A stretch of DNA of 64,000 nucleotides from positions 21,554-85,553 of the forward strand of contig JALSRD010000013.1 in the NCBI GenBank assembly GCA_026984935.1, given 5' to 3'. The DNA is from Desulfobacterales bacterium (lineage in GTDB: Bacteria; Desulfobacterota; Desulfobacteria; Desulfobacterales; JALSRD01). The position numbers and the translations under genes are program-made. Under the pieces are notes generated by a model that worked only from the letters and a program-made list of their open reading frames with translations, was not told the DNA's origin and made no database searches. Shown here piece after piece: positions 46,620-56,938 of the stretch. Numbering within the stretch: position 1 is the first letter of the stretch; every line of letters starts with the position of its first letter.

Positions 46620-47240
46620 GTGATAAAAACCTTTGCCGCTTTCGGGCTGGTACTGATCCTGGCCGCCAGTACCCCGGCCCTGGGCCAGCAGCCCACGAAA
46701 ACTCCCATGGAAACACTGAAAAAACCGCTGGATGAAGTGATTGCCATCCTCCGTGATCCGCAGTACAGGTCAAAAGATAAAAGGGCATTGCAACGCAAGA
46801 GCATCTATAAGGTCACCGACAGAATTTTTGATTTTGTGGAAATTTCCAAACGTGCGCTGGCACGCAACTGGAGAATATTTACACCCGCGCAACGCCGGGA
46901 TTTTACTGAAGTTTTCACCACGTTGCTGAAAGATACCTACTCCCGCAAAATTCAAGGGGAATATACCGGGCATGAAAAAATCCTCTACGTAGGCCACGAG
47001 ATGCTCTCCGCCACAAAGGCGGTGGTCAAAACCAAAATCCTGCGGGAAAGCGGCAACATCCCCGTGGATTACCGCATGCGCCTGCGTCACGGCCGATGGA
47101 TGGTCTACGACATCAAAATAGAGGGGGTCGGCCTGGTGCAAAACTACCGCGCCCAGTTCAACAACTTTCTTTTAAATAAAAAACCGGCCGACCTGATCGC
47201 GCAGCTGCGCAAGAAGGTGGCGAAATTCAAAGACGAATAG
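46620..47240 (+). CDS. mlaC: MlaC-family periplasmic phospholipid carrier
   Basis: A 206-residue protein with a signal peptide (KTFAAFGLVLILAASTPALG) and the MlaC/Ttg2D fold, seen in FVEISKRALARNWRIFTPAQ and KKPADLIAQLRKKV at the C-terminus. The start is GTG at 46620, eight bases after an AAAGGAG; upstream in-frame codons overlap the mlaD end. It shuttles phospholipid between MlaD and MlaA. Confidence 0.92.
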   Translation: MIKTFAAFGLVLILAASTPALGQQPTKTPMETLKKPLDEVIAILRDPQYRSKDKRALQRKSIYKVTDRIFDFVEISKRALARNWRIFTPAQRRDFTEVFTTLLKDTYSRKIQGEYTGHEKILYVGHEMLSATKAVVKTKILRESGNIPVDYRMRLRHGRWMVYDIKIEGVGLVQNYRAQFNNFLLNKKPADLIAQLRKKVAKFKDE

Positions 47241-47249
47241 GGATCTTCA

Positions 47250-48095
47250 ATGAGGGTCTTCAAAGCCTCCTGCATCGTTTTTCCCCTGGCGCTTTTGCTC
47301 GGCGGCTGCGCGCACCATACGGCCCCTGCCGCACGCACGTTTGCGCCCCGATCCGTTGCAGCCCCGGCAGGCGGGATCCGCACACTGGTGGTCACCGTTT
47401 CCGCGGACGCGGCGGCAGCAACTGACGATGAAGACGCTTTTGCGGACGACAACCTGGATTTTTTAAATGAAGAGGAAAACGAGGCCCCGCCGAGCGTGGC
47501 AGACCCCCTGTCCGGCTGGAACCGGGCGATGTTCACCTTCAACGACCGGGCCTATTTCTGGGTCCTCAAACCGGTGGCCAAAGCTTACAAGGCCGTTGCC
47601 CCCGAACCGATGCGGGTGGGCATCAAGAATTTTTTTTACAACCTGGCGATGCCCATACGCTTGGCCAACTGTCTTTTGCAGGGCAAATTCAAATCCGCCG
47701 GTCTCGAACTGGAGCGCTTTTTCATCAACAGTACGGTGGGATGCGCCGGACTTGGCGACCTTTCACCCTTTTATCCCGATCTGCAGATTCCCCCGGAAGA
47801 CCTGGGACAGACCTTCGGCCGGTACGGTGCGGGCGAAGGGTTCTACATTGTATGGCCGCTGCTGGGCCCTTCCACCCTGCGCGACACGCTGGGTAAGATC
47901 GGCGACATCTTCATCGACCCGGTAACCTATTTCAATACCGCCACCATCGGCATAGGTACCCGTGCTTTCGACACGATCAATGACACCTCGCTGCGCCTGG
48001 GAGATTATGAAGCCATCAAGGAATCAGCGCTCGATCCTTACGTTTCCTTTCGCAACGGCTATATTCAATTCCGACGAAAGCAAATTCACGAGTAA
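47250..48095 (+). CDS. mlaA: MlaA (VacJ) family outer membrane lipoprotein
   Basis: A 281-residue lipoprotein with the lipobox LLGGC (Cys20). After a low-complexity linker to about residue 80 the MlaA domain follows: DPLSGWNRAMFTFNDR, LERFFINSTVGCAGLGD, and GEGFYIVWPLLGPSTLRDT. It forms the outer membrane ring that removes mislocalised phospholipid. It lies nine bases after mlaC, making the full mlaEFDCA set contiguous; mlaB (STAS) is not present. Confidence 0.94.
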   Translation: MRVFKASCIVFPLALLLGGCAHHTAPAARTFAPRSVAAPAGGIRTLVVTVSADAAAATDDEDAFADDNLDFLNEEENEAPPSVADPLSGWNRAMFTFNDRAYFWVLKPVAKAYKAVAPEPMRVGIKNFFYNLAMPIRLANCLLQGKFKSAGLELERFFINSTVGCAGLGDLSPFYPDLQIPPEDLGQTFGRYGAGEGFYIVWPLLGPSTLRDTLGKIGDIFIDPVTYFNTATIGIGTRAFDTINDTSLRLGDYEAIKESALDPYVSFRNGYIQFRRKQIHE

Positions 48096-48159
48096 ACACC
48101 CACTCAGACAGGCTCCGACCGTGGCACCCTATCCGCCAGCACAGGACGCCGGCCGCCGA

Positions 48160-48891
48160 ATGCGGCTGCGGGCCCTGAAATCGATTTACGCAATCTACGC
48201 TCGTTTCGCGCGGAGCCTGGCCTTGGCCTGCACAAAGGGCTGCGCCGCCTGCTGCACCTGCGATGTCACCGCCACAGCCCTCGAGACCGACCTCATCCGG
48301 GACTACATGGCGGCCGCCGGACAAGACGACCGTCTGCCGCCGCAGGACGCTGTGCAGGCGCCCACGCGCTTCCGCCCGCAGCTGACCACCAACGAAATGG
48401 CCCGGCGCTGCGCAGGCGGCGAGGATGTCCCGCCGCCGTCAAAACGCGCCGGTACAGGCCGCTGCCCCCTCCTCGTCCATGAACTGTGCAGCATTTACCC
48501 GGCCCGGCCTTTCGGATGCCGCTGCCTGGTATCCACCAGGGACTGCCGGCAGACCGGCTACTCGCAGATCGACGACTTCACGCTGACGGTAAACAGCGTT
48601 TTTTTGCAGTACATCGAGCACCTGGACGCCGGCCGGCCCTGGGGCAACCTGATCGATATGCTGTATGCCCAGCGCCCCGGCGCTTCAATCTGTATCGGGG
48701 CCGGCCACCCGCATCCGGAATGCGAAACGGGCCTGCTGGTCAGCCGGACCGTGCCGGTGCTGATGGTGCCGCCGGAGCATCGCGAACGGATCGAACCCAT
48801 CCTGGCGGAACTGTCGCGGGCCCTGTCCGGAAAATGCAATCCGTCCCGGACAGCCCGGAACCGGCCAGGACTTTTTGAGGAGCTTTCGTGA
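48160..48891 (+). CDS. YkgJ-like Cys-cluster protein
   Basis: About 243 residues. The N-terminal cluster CTKGCAACCTCDV is near residue 27, and a second block CPLLVHELCSIYPARPFGCR near 105 has the family C-xIYxxRPxxCR pattern. It is the third Cys-cluster protein in this window. The start could be ATG 48160 or GTG 48121; neither has a strong ribosome binding site. It overlaps the 2-oxoacid oxidoreductase gene by four bases (GTGA), so the two may be functionally linked. Confidence 0.72.
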   Translation: MRLRALKSIYAIYARFARSLALACTKGCAACCTCDVTATALETDLIRDYMAAAGQDDRLPPQDAVQAPTRFRPQLTTNEMARRCAGGEDVPPPSKRAGTGRCPLLVHELCSIYPARPFGCRCLVSTRDCRQTGYSQIDDFTLTVNSVFLQYIEHLDAGRPWGNLIDMLYAQRPGASICIGAGHPHPECETGLLVSRTVPVLMVPPEHRERIEPILAELSRALSGKCNPSRTARNRPGLFEELS

Positions 48892-50048
48892 CTTCAGAAA
48901 ACACATCCGGAGAATCTTTCCCCATGCCGGCCACTTTCATGGAGGGCAACGAGGCCATTGCCCGCGGGGCGCTGGCCGCCGGCTGCCGCTTTTTCGCGGG
49001 CTACCCGATCACACCGGCGACCACTATTTTCCAGACCATGCTGGCGCTGCTCCCGCCCGCGGGCGGCGTCTGTCTGCAGGGCGAAGACGAAATCGCCTCC
49101 ATCGGGTTCTGCCTGGGTGCCTCCATGGCCGGTTTCAAGGCCATGACGGCCACCTCGGGCCCGGGTATCAGCCTTTACAGCGAACAGATCTCTTTTGCCA
49201 TCGGGAGCGAGATCCCGGTCGTCATCGTGGACGTGCAGCGTCTGGGGCCCTCCACCGGATCGGCCACACGGGGCGCCGACGGCGACATCCAGTTTCTGCG
49301 CTGGGGAAATTCCGGCGGCCTACCGGTCATCGTGCTGGCGCCGGTGGATGTCCGCGACTGTTTCGAGCTCACCATGCGGGCTTTCAACCTGGCCGAGTCT
49401 TATCGCTGCCCGGTGTTCATCGCCTCCAACAAGGAAATCGGCATGACTCGTGAAAGCGTCTCCCTAAACGCGCTGCCCCGCCCGGCAGTCATTGACCGCA
49501 AGGCCTTTTCCGGCACGGACCGGTTTCTGCCATTTGCCGCCGACGCTACCCGGAAAGTACCCGGCTTTCTGCCCATCGGCGGCGATATTCCGGTTCGCCA
49601 GACTTCGTCGACCCACGGCCCGGACGGCTATATCACCACCGACCCCGATGAGATCGCCGCTGTACAGACACGCCTGGATCAAAAGCTCAAAGCGTCCATC
49701 CGGCGGTTCAGCTACTGGGCGCAGTACGGCCCGGATACGGCCGAAACGCTCATCATCACCTACGGCATCTCCGGCCGCGCGGCCAAAAGCGCCCTGGCCC
49801 GCTGCCACCGGGCTGGTGCAAAAAGTGTGGCTTTGCTGGTCTTAAAAACGCTCTGGCCGGTGCCTGCAGACCTGATCTGCAACAAATCCGCCAATGCAAA
49901 TCGCATCCTAGTGGTCGAAATGAACCTCGGGCAGTACGTGCGCGAAATCCGGCGGCTGTTGCCCGACCGGCAGGTGGAATTCATCGGCCAGATGAACGGC
50001 CGCCTGATCCATCCCGAAACCATCGAAAGGGCAGTCTGCCATGGATAG
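48888..50048 (+). CDS. korA: 2-oxoacid:ferredoxin oxidoreductase subunit alpha (KorA-like)
   Basis: A 386-residue subunit. It opens with MEGNEAIARGALAAGCRFF and GYPITPATTI, the typical alpha-subunit start (pyrimidine-binding domain), and carries EDEIASIGFCLGASMAGFKA and TATSGPGISLYSEQI. A C-terminal domain with VVEMNLGQYVREI closes it. It converts a 2-oxo acid plus CoA to acyl-CoA, CO2 and reduced ferredoxin. The start is GTG with GAGGAG upstream; it overlaps its partner by eight bases. 2-oxoglutarate is the likely substrate, but branched-chain oxo acids cannot be excluded. Confidence 0.88.
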   Translation: MTSENTSGESFPMPATFMEGNEAIARGALAAGCRFFAGYPITPATTIFQTMLALLPPAGGVCLQGEDEIASIGFCLGASMAGFKAMTATSGPGISLYSEQISFAIGSEIPVVIVDVQRLGPSTGSATRGADGDIQFLRWGNSGGLPVIVLAPVDVRDCFELTMRAFNLAESYRCPVFIASNKEIGMTRESVSLNALPRPAVIDRKAFSGTDRFLPFAADATRKVPGFLPIGGDIPVRQTSSTHGPDGYITTDPDEIAAVQTRLDQKLKASIRRFSYWAQYGPDTAETLIITYGISGRAAKSALARCHRAGAKSVALLVLKTLWPVPADLICNKSANANRILVVEMNLGQYVREIRRLLPDRQVEFIGQMNGRLIHPETIERAVCHG

Positions 50049-51336
50049 CCTGATCAATCGCAGCCGGCCGCCGGTTTTCTGTCCCGGCTGCACGCACGAG
50101 CGTGTGGTGCACGCCCTGGACCAGACCCTTTCCCGCATGGGTCTTGCAGCCAACCGGGTTGCCATCGTCAGCGACATCGGTTGTTCGGGCCTCTTCGACA
50201 CCTTTTTCAACACCCATGCCATGCACGGCCTCCACGGCCGCGCCCTGACATACGCCACGGGCCTGAAAATGGCCAACCCCGGCCTGACCGTCATCGTCAC
50301 CATGGGCGACGGCGGGCTGGGCATCGGCGGCGCCCATCTGCTGGCCGCCTGTCGGCGCAACCTGGACCTCACGCTGCTGGTGCTCAACAACTTCAATTTT
50401 GGCATGACCGGTGGCCAGAGCTCGGCCACCACCCCGTCCGACGCCCTGGCAGCTTCCGGGTTTCTCAACCGGCTGGAAAAACCGCTGGACGTCTGCCGGC
50501 TGGTCGCGGCCGCCGGCGCCCCCTATGCGGCGCGCTGTTCCGGCCTGGACAAGGGGCTGGCACAGGAAATCGAGCGGGCCGTCGCCTTTGAAGGCTTTGC
50601 CGTACTCGACATCTGGGGCGTCTGCACGGGCCGCTATACCAAGCGCAATCGCCTGACGCCCGCCATGATCCGCGAAACCATCGACAGCATGCCCGGCGGC
50701 GGGGGGGCCATCCGCGAAAACCAGCGGCCGGAATACGCCGCCGGCTATGCTGCAGCCCGTGCCGCCTTGGCGCCGCCGCAGCCGCCGGTGGAGATCAAGG
50801 CCCGTTTCAAACCTCTGGTCCGGGGCCGCCACGAAGTCGTATTGATGGGTGCCGCCGGACAGCGCATCATCACCGCCGGCGAAATTCTCGCCATGGCCGC
50901 CATGGGCGCCGGGCTGCAGGCCACCCAGAAAAACGAATATAACATTACCGTGCTGCGCGGGCCTTCCATCAGTGAAGTCATCGTCGCGGATGCAAAAATC
51001 GGCTACACCGGCATGGAAACGCCGGACATCATCCTGGCCCTGGCACAGGAGGGCGTCGACCGCCGCCGGCGGTCCTTCGCGAATCTGCCCCCCGGCTCCC
51101 TGGTCCTCTGCGCGGCCGATGTTGCACTGCCGGACTGCCGGGCACAAATCCGCCGCATCGATTTCAAAAAACGCGGCATCCGGCCGGCGGACCGTGCGCT
51201 GGCATCTCTGGCGATGCTGGCCGCATCCCAACGGATCGTCTCGACTCCCATGCTCATGGCCGCCCTGAAGCAGCGTTTCCACGGCCAAGTGCTGGCGTCT
51301 GCCCGCAAAACCGTGCAAAGGGCCGTCGAGCGCTGA
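50041..51336 (+). CDS. korB: 2-oxoacid:ferredoxin oxidoreductase, fused beta and gamma subunits
   Basis: A 431-residue fusion. Residues 1-250 are the thiamine-diphosphate subunit, with CPGCTHERVV near 14, the TPP motif GDGGLGIGG near 92 and NNFNFGMTGGQSS near 120. Residues from about 265 to 431 are the gamma domain, with MGAAGQRIITAGEILAMAA and QKNEYNITVLRGPSISEVIV. No separate 4Fe-4S delta subunit gene is nearby. Together with the alpha subunit this gives a complete two-polypeptide enzyme. Confidence 0.88.
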   Translation: MDSLINRSRPPVFCPGCTHERVVHALDQTLSRMGLAANRVAIVSDIGCSGLFDTFFNTHAMHGLHGRALTYATGLKMANPGLTVIVTMGDGGLGIGGAHLLAACRRNLDLTLLVLNNFNFGMTGGQSSATTPSDALAASGFLNRLEKPLDVCRLVAAAGAPYAARCSGLDKGLAQEIERAVAFEGFAVLDIWGVCTGRYTKRNRLTPAMIRETIDSMPGGGGAIRENQRPEYAAGYAAARAALAPPQPPVEIKARFKPLVRGRHEVVLMGAAGQRIITAGEILAMAAMGAGLQATQKNEYNITVLRGPSISEVIVADAKIGYTGMETPDIILALAQEGVDRRRRSFANLPPGSLVLCAADVALPDCRAQIRRIDFKKRGIRPADRALASLAMLAASQRIVSTPMLMAALKQRFHGQVLASARKTVQRAVER

Positions 51337-51521
51337 TGCTCCGCAGTCCGAAACCAACCCCATATCGGCGCCGCCCGGCCGTACACGGGGCTCTTCGCCC
51401 ACGCCGGTCCATACGACACCAAAATCCCGCTGACGGGCCAGGCGCTTGCCGGCGGCGCAGGTGGCCGGTATCGCGGCGGATGCAGCTCAAGCCGGCATCA
51501 CACCAACGCAAAGCGCCCGGA

Positions 51522-52007
51522 ATGAGTTTGCCGGCAAGCCGCGGGACTTACGCACTGGTTCTGCGGAAAGATACGGAGGCGGCTCTGCAGGTGGGCCGAC
51601 TCGGATATTTTGCCTTTCCGAAGGGATACTACATTTACGCCGGCAGCGCTTTGGGGAGGGGAGGCCTGGCGGCGCGCCTGTACCATCATCTCGCTTTTGC
51701 CGGCAAGCCGCGCTGGCACATCGACTACCTCCGGCGCCACGCACTGGTTGTGGAAATCTGGGTTGCCGAAGCCCAGACACGCATGGAATGCCGCTTTGCC
51801 GATGCCCTGGCGGACCTTTCCGGATCCACTTTGGTCGCCCCCGGATTCGGCGCATCGGATTGCAACTGCCGCGCGCACCTGTATTATTTCAAACGGCGGC
51901 CACGTTTCGCGACGTTCAACCGGCAGCTGCACCTAGCCGCCGCAGGCATTGCGGCCTGTCGCATTCCGGCCGATCCGGTGGCAAATCCACAACCGCCCAT
52001 CAAATAA
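51522..52007 (+). CDS. GIY-YIG / DUF123 family protein
   Basis: A 161-residue protein. The GIY-YIG core is present in GTYALVLRK near residue 8 and KGYYIYAGSALG near 35 (the tyrosine pair), followed by R-rich HHLAFAGKPRWHIDYL and the Cys/His region GASDCNCRAHLYYF. Family members (COG1833) resemble small nucleases sometimes fused to endonuclease III. The ATG at 51522 has a weak ribosome binding site. The 185-base stretch before it (51337-51521) holds nothing recognisable. Confidence 0.8.
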   Translation: MSLPASRGTYALVLRKDTEAALQVGRLGYFAFPKGYYIYAGSALGRGGLAARLYHHLAFAGKPRWHIDYLRRHALVVEIWVAEAQTRMECRFADALADLSGSTLVAPGFGASDCNCRAHLYYFKRRPRFATFNRQLHLAAAGIAACRIPADPVANPQPPIK

Positions 52008-52039
52008 AAAGGGTACCGGCGCGTTTGGCCGATACCCTT
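52002..52039 (-). terminator. Terminator of the hsp20 / membrane-protein unit
   Basis: AAGGGTA ... TACCCTT with an inner GGC/GCC pair. On the minus strand it is followed by TTTATTT, so it ends transcripts from the small membrane protein gene. On the plus strand the same stem lies just after the GIY-YIG stop but lacks a U-run. Confidence 0.65.
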
Positions 52040-52066
52040 ATGACACGACTGTCTGCGATTTGGTTT

Positions 52067-52324
52067 TTACCAGAGTCTGGTGAAAAAAGAGCGCTCAAAG
52101 GCCGTGTACGGGTCCCGGAAAAAATGGCTGATCCTTGCGTCATCCCAGGTGCCGAGTTCCCTGTGCAGCTGCCGCACGTGGTGTCCGAAATAAATCGCTC
52201 CGATTCCGGCCATGATCAGTGTGCCGGCCACGATACCCACCAGCACCGCCGGGAACACGGCCACTATCAAGCCCAGCACGATGATTCCCATACCAGGAGC
52301 ATAATACCTGAAATTGCGCAGCAT
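52067..52324 (-). CDS. Small inner membrane protein next to hsp20
   Basis: An 85-residue protein with two adjacent hydrophobic segments (about residues 10-30 and 33-48: MGIIVLGLIVAVFPAVLVGI and IAGTLIMAGIGAIYFG-like) and a charged C-terminal tail. AGGAG lies seven bases before the ATG. It is 63 bases downstream of hsp20 on the same strand with a GC-rich hairpin between. I do not recognise a family; co-transcription with hsp20 suggests a stress link. Confidence 0.7.
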   Translation of the reverse strand: MLRNFRYYAPGMGIIVLGLIVAVFPAVLVGIVAGTLIMAGIGAIYFGHHVRQLHRELGTWDDARISHFFRDPYTAFERSFFTRLW

Positions 52325-52346
52325 CCTGTTCTCCTCATCGGGAAAC

Positions 52347-52380
52347 CGGGGGATGGCCCGGCCGGGCGCTTCATCCCCCG
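52347..52380 (-). other. Intercistronic hairpin between hsp20 and the membrane protein gene
   Basis: CGGGGGATG pairs perfectly with CATCCCCCG around a loop that itself contains CCGGCCGG. There is no U-run, so it is more likely a processing or stabilising element than a terminator. Confidence 0.5.
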
Positions 52381-52387
52381 CGACCCG

Positions 52388-52831
52388 TCAGTGAATGGTG
52401 ATCTGTTTGGGTTTCTGCTCCTCGGGTTTGGGAATCTCGATTTTCAGGACACCATCTTTGAAATCGGCCTTGATCTTGTCCGGGTCGATCTCCCCGGGGA
52501 GCGTAAAAGAGCGCTCAAAGCGGCCGAAAGTCCGTTCACGGCGATAGTAGTTGTCCTCCTTGACTTTCTTTTCTTCGGAACGTTCGCCGCTCAAGGTGAG
52601 CACACGGTCCTTGACATCGACGTGAATGTTCTTTTTGTCGACGCCCGGCAGCTCAGCCTTGATCACGATGCTGTCCTTGTCATCGTAGACGTCGGCCCGG
52701 GGATTCCAGCTGCCCAGCCCCCACTCGCTTTCCACGGAGCTGGAGGGCAGGAAAAAATCATCGAACATGCTGTTGATACGGTTGCGCAGACTGAACATGT
52801 CTCTTACGGGGTTCCATTTGACAAGTTCCAT
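52388..52831 (-). CDS. Hsp20/alpha-crystallin family small heat shock protein
   Basis: A 147-residue chaperone. It has a short N-terminal arm, the alpha-crystallin domain (about residues 42-135, with AELPGVDKKNIHVDVKDRVL and FKDGVLKIEIPK) and a C-terminal anchor motif ITIH (an I-x-I pattern). It holds unfolding proteins in the cytoplasm. AAGGAGGT precedes the ATG and a sigma-70 promoter lies upstream. Confidence 0.95.
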   Translation of the reverse strand: MELVKWNPVRDMFSLRNRINSMFDDFFLPSSSVESEWGLGSWNPRADVYDDKDSIVIKAELPGVDKKNIHVDVKDRVLTLSGERSEEKKVKEDNYYRRERTFGRFERSFTLPGEIDPDKIKADFKDGVLKIEIPKPEEQKPKQITIH

Positions 52832-52859
52832 AATGACACCTCCTTGATCTTTTTTTTTG

Positions 52860-52881
52860 GGGTGCCATTACCGCGGCACCC
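52860..52881 (-). promoter_or_regulatory. Hairpin in the hsp20 5' leader
   Basis: GGGTGCC, loop GCGGTAAT, GGCACCC, followed by a run of nine A and then the ribosome binding site. It does not match CIRCE. It could stabilise the leader or act as a temperature-sensing element. Confidence 0.45.
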
Positions 52882-52904
52882 ATCTGCTCTTTTCTTTTGG
52901 CCCA

Positions 52905-52932
52905 ATAATAATCCCAAAAAGGAGGTTGTCAA
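52905..52932 (-). promoter_or_regulatory. Sigma-70 promoter of hsp20
   Basis: Minus strand TTGACA, 16 bases, TATTAT, inside a very AT-rich stretch. The transcript would start near 52899. No sigma-32 type -35/-10 was seen. Confidence 0.65.
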
Positions 52933-53067
52933 TATTATTTTGTGATTTTTTTTCTAATTACTTTTAAGGTTTTTATAATTAAATAATGATTGTCGCACAG
53001 CACAAACTCCACCCGCCGCCGTTCCTACCGGCGTGAGGTTTCCGTTGGGCCCCGTGCCGGCGGCAGG

Positions 53068-53439
53068 TCACGAAGGAGTGCGTGTTTTTGGACCGAAGCC
53101 GGGTCGGCCGGAGGCGTGAAGGGCCTGTTCGAGTGCGGTTTCCAGGTCTCTGGCGCGCTGCAGCCCGATAAAGCGTTTGAGTTCGCAGCCATTTGAAAAA
53201 ATAACCAGCGTGGGAATGCTGGTGATGCCCATTTTCACAGCCAGCCGGGGCTTTTCATCGACGTTGACCTCAAAAACCAGCGCCCTGCCGCTGTACTTTT
53301 GCGCCAGCTTTTCAATGGCCGGCTTCTGAATGCGGCAGGGGGCGCACCAGGGCGCGTTGAAATCGACCAGGCTGACTCCCCGTGCAATCCGGTTTTCAAA
53401 GGATCCGCTTTTCGTTTCACTGCCATGTTCCCTTGCCAC
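53068..53439 (-). CDS. Thioredoxin-family protein
   Basis: A 123-residue thioredoxin fold with the active site WCAPC near residue 31, the cis-proline region SIPTLVIF near 75 and a GLQRARDLETALEQAL C-terminal helix. No signal peptide, so cytoplasmic. CAPC differs from the canonical CGPC and usually lowers reducing power or tunes specificity. The start is GTG with GGAGG upstream. It is monocistronic between hsp20 and a coiled-coil gene. Confidence 0.88.
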   Translation of the reverse strand: MAREHGSETKSGSFENRIARGVSLVDFNAPWCAPCRIQKPAIEKLAQKYSGRALVFEVNVDEKPRLAVKMGITSIPTLVIFSNGCELKRFIGLQRARDLETALEQALHASGRPGFGPKTRTPS

Positions 53440-53580
53440 GACACGCCTCCCCGAATCGCGATAGAAAGACGGGCATCACCCTGCGGCTGTCATTGCCAAC
53501 CGGTCAACGTTACTCCTTTGCCGTGCAAAGTGCAGCGGCCCTGAGCCGCTGCACTTGCGTGCAATCCGTTGCCCTTCGAA

Positions 53581-53898
53581 TCAGCCTCCGAAATCTCCGG
53601 CCGCCAGCAGGTGCATGGCTTCATCGGCGGTGACGCGCAGCTTGGCCAGATGCTGGTCGAAGTCCTGGCGTTCCGTTGCAATGTCGTCGATGCCCACTTC
53701 GGGCGTACACTTTTCCCGGACTTCCTCGATGCGCGAATCCATTTCGCTGATCATAATATGCAGGTCTTCAATATTGGGCAGAATTTTCTCTTTTTCGCCG
53801 CCCGGCAACGACTCCATCTTGCGGACGATATCGTAGACGATCGCCTTCCAGGCGGTGAGCTCCATTTCCATGGTCTTACAGCAGTTTCTGGCTTTCAT
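53581..53898 (-). CDS. Small helical protein of unknown function
   Basis: A 105-residue, mostly helical protein with a Cys pair near the N-terminus (ARNCCKTMEM) and acidic heptad-like stretches (IEDLHIMISEMDSRIEEVRE). The ATG at 53898 has AGGAGAC upstream. A further in-frame stretch of 58 codons upstream has no ribosome binding site. I do not recognise a family. Confidence 0.6.
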   Translation of the reverse strand: MKARNCCKTMEMELTAWKAIVYDIVRKMESLPGGEKEKILPNIEDLHIMISEMDSRIEEVREKCTPEVGIDDIATERQDFDQHLAKLRVTADEAMHLLAAGDFGG

Positions 53899-54119
53899 GG
53901 CTGTCTCCTTTCTGAAAAAGTTGATTTGCGGACACGTTCCGCCGCCCCGCCCGACCAAATTTACAAGGCGCTTTTCGAAAACAACTTTTTCAAATCCCGT
54001 GCCAGAGTCCGCATCTTTTGCCAACTTATCGTAACACCCTGCGATTGCGTGGAATTTATATGACAGTTGCAACTCGGCGGCGCCTTGCCCATCACTTGGC
54101 GGCAGGGTATGCCATCAAT

Positions 54120-54211
54120 GTAACGTTACCTTAACGTTTCTGTCTGCTTACGTTCCGCAGCGCACCTTTCGAGACTACTGTCTTGACAGAAATGGCATCA
54201 CTTTCTAAACT
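54120..54211 (+). promoter_or_regulatory. Promoter of the sigma-54 activator gene with upstream palindromes
   Basis: TTGACA, 17 bases, TAAACT at 54183-54211 is a good sigma-70 promoter. About 50 bases upstream, at 54120-54138, lie the palindrome GTAACGTTAC and the inverted pair AACGTTA / TAACGTT, which look like an operator. The rest of the 400-base gap 53899-54298 has no supported gene. Confidence 0.5.
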
Positions 54212-54298
54212 GCCGGTCGACACGGCAGGTTTCACGCCGGCGACCCCACGGCAGCAGTCAGGTTGCAACAGACACGACGACAGGAGACATTGTCCGGC

Positions 54299-55689
<1,391 letters not shown>

Positions 55690-55699
<10 letters not shown>

Positions 55700-56769
55700 A
55701 CAGCCGGTATACGCCGGCCCCGGCGCCGCATGAGGGCCTGAAGCAGGCCGGCCGTGCCGGTCATCATGTTGTCCCCCAGGGGGGCACCCCAGGCGATCGG
55801 AAGCCGTGAACCCTCCAGCAGGCGGCGTTTGGGTCCGGTGGCGATGATTTTCTGCAGCGCCTGGATGCCCAGGGCCTTGCGCACATAGGCACCGTGTCCG
55901 CCTTCGGCCAACAGCGCCTGGTGCTCCAGGCGCCCTTGGGCCAGCTGCGTAAGCAGCGCCTCCAGGCGCGGCAGGGTAACATCGTGGGTGTGGTACTCAA
56001 AAAACCCGGCCAGACGATCCTGCTCCAACATCGCCGCCACGGTGTGCGACGTCGCCACGTCCAGCACGGTAAATTCCCGCCAGCCAACGGCCTGCCGATC
56101 CAGCGAAGCGCCCAGGATGGCCGCCATGCCGCTGTCCATCACGTAAACATCCCCGGCGGGCAGCTTCTGCGCACAGCGCGCCAGGGCCCGCAAGCGGCCC
56201 ATGGCGGGCGGAATTTCCGCCGGGGCGTACAGCAGCTCGTGGGGGTAGGGTGAACGGCTCAATACGGAGCGAAACATATGGTGGCGGAAATCCAGGGCCG
56301 AAACACCCTGCGGCGGCCTGCCGTGGTCCTGGGCGCAGACCGCCACGGCATCGAAATCAAACGGTACACCCAACCCCTCGACGATGGTTTCCAGGCGTGC
56401 CGCATCCAGATCGGCCAGCACCAGGTGGCGGAAACCGCCCGCGGAAACCATCTCATCGGCCTGATCGTCGGCCACCACCTGAATTCCAGCCGCGCGCACG
56501 CGCTTGGGATCGTGATGAATCGTGGCAGCCGCCGATGCCGACATGACGACCCGGGCATGGGCTGCCTGCCGGCGCAACGCCCCGGTCAGCGCACCGCCGC
56601 CCATTTCACAGCCGGTCACCACCAGATCGCCGGACAGCTGTTCCACGCACCCGGCCAGGAGCCGCACCGGCGAGACGACCACCGCTTTGTAATGCAGCTT
56701 TGCGCGGCTGTCGCAGTAGAGGATATCCATGGTCCCGGCCCCGATATCGATCAGCAGGTAGCGGCTCAT
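55690..56769 (-). CDS. DUF1786 family protein (actin/Hsp70-like ATPase fold)
   Basis: A 359-residue protein of DUF1786. The N-terminus [18 protein letters not shown] is a phosphate-1 loop of the ASKHA (actin/hexokinase/Hsp70) superfamily, and a second acidic loop [17 protein letters not shown] lies near residue 205. The family is found in methanogens and sulfate reducers and has no assigned role. Its last codons run tail-to-tail into the sigma-54 activator gene. The start ATG at 56769 has a moderate ribosome binding site. Confidence 0.8.
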
Positions 56770-56938
56770 GGCACTTGGCTTCCTTTCCCCAGCTATCTCC
56801 AAGTGTTCACACAAAAAAGTTGACTTTTAATATTGGTCGGGCGTTGCGGTCAAGAAAAAACATCACCGGTGCACTGAAGACGGCGCGGCCCCGAAAAGTG
56901 ACTTTTCAGCGCCGGCTAAATCCGCTATACCTAACATC

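Noticed and set aside
51446..52945. 499-codon plus-strand open frame over the GIY-YIG and hsp20 genes
   Set aside because: It crosses two genes on different strands and their terminator, with no domain of its own.
56811..56936. AAAAGTTGACTTTT and AAAAGTGACTTTT palindromes before lgt, looking like another repeat copy
   Set aside because: Only the short inverted core resembles the dispersed repeat; the flanks do not align.
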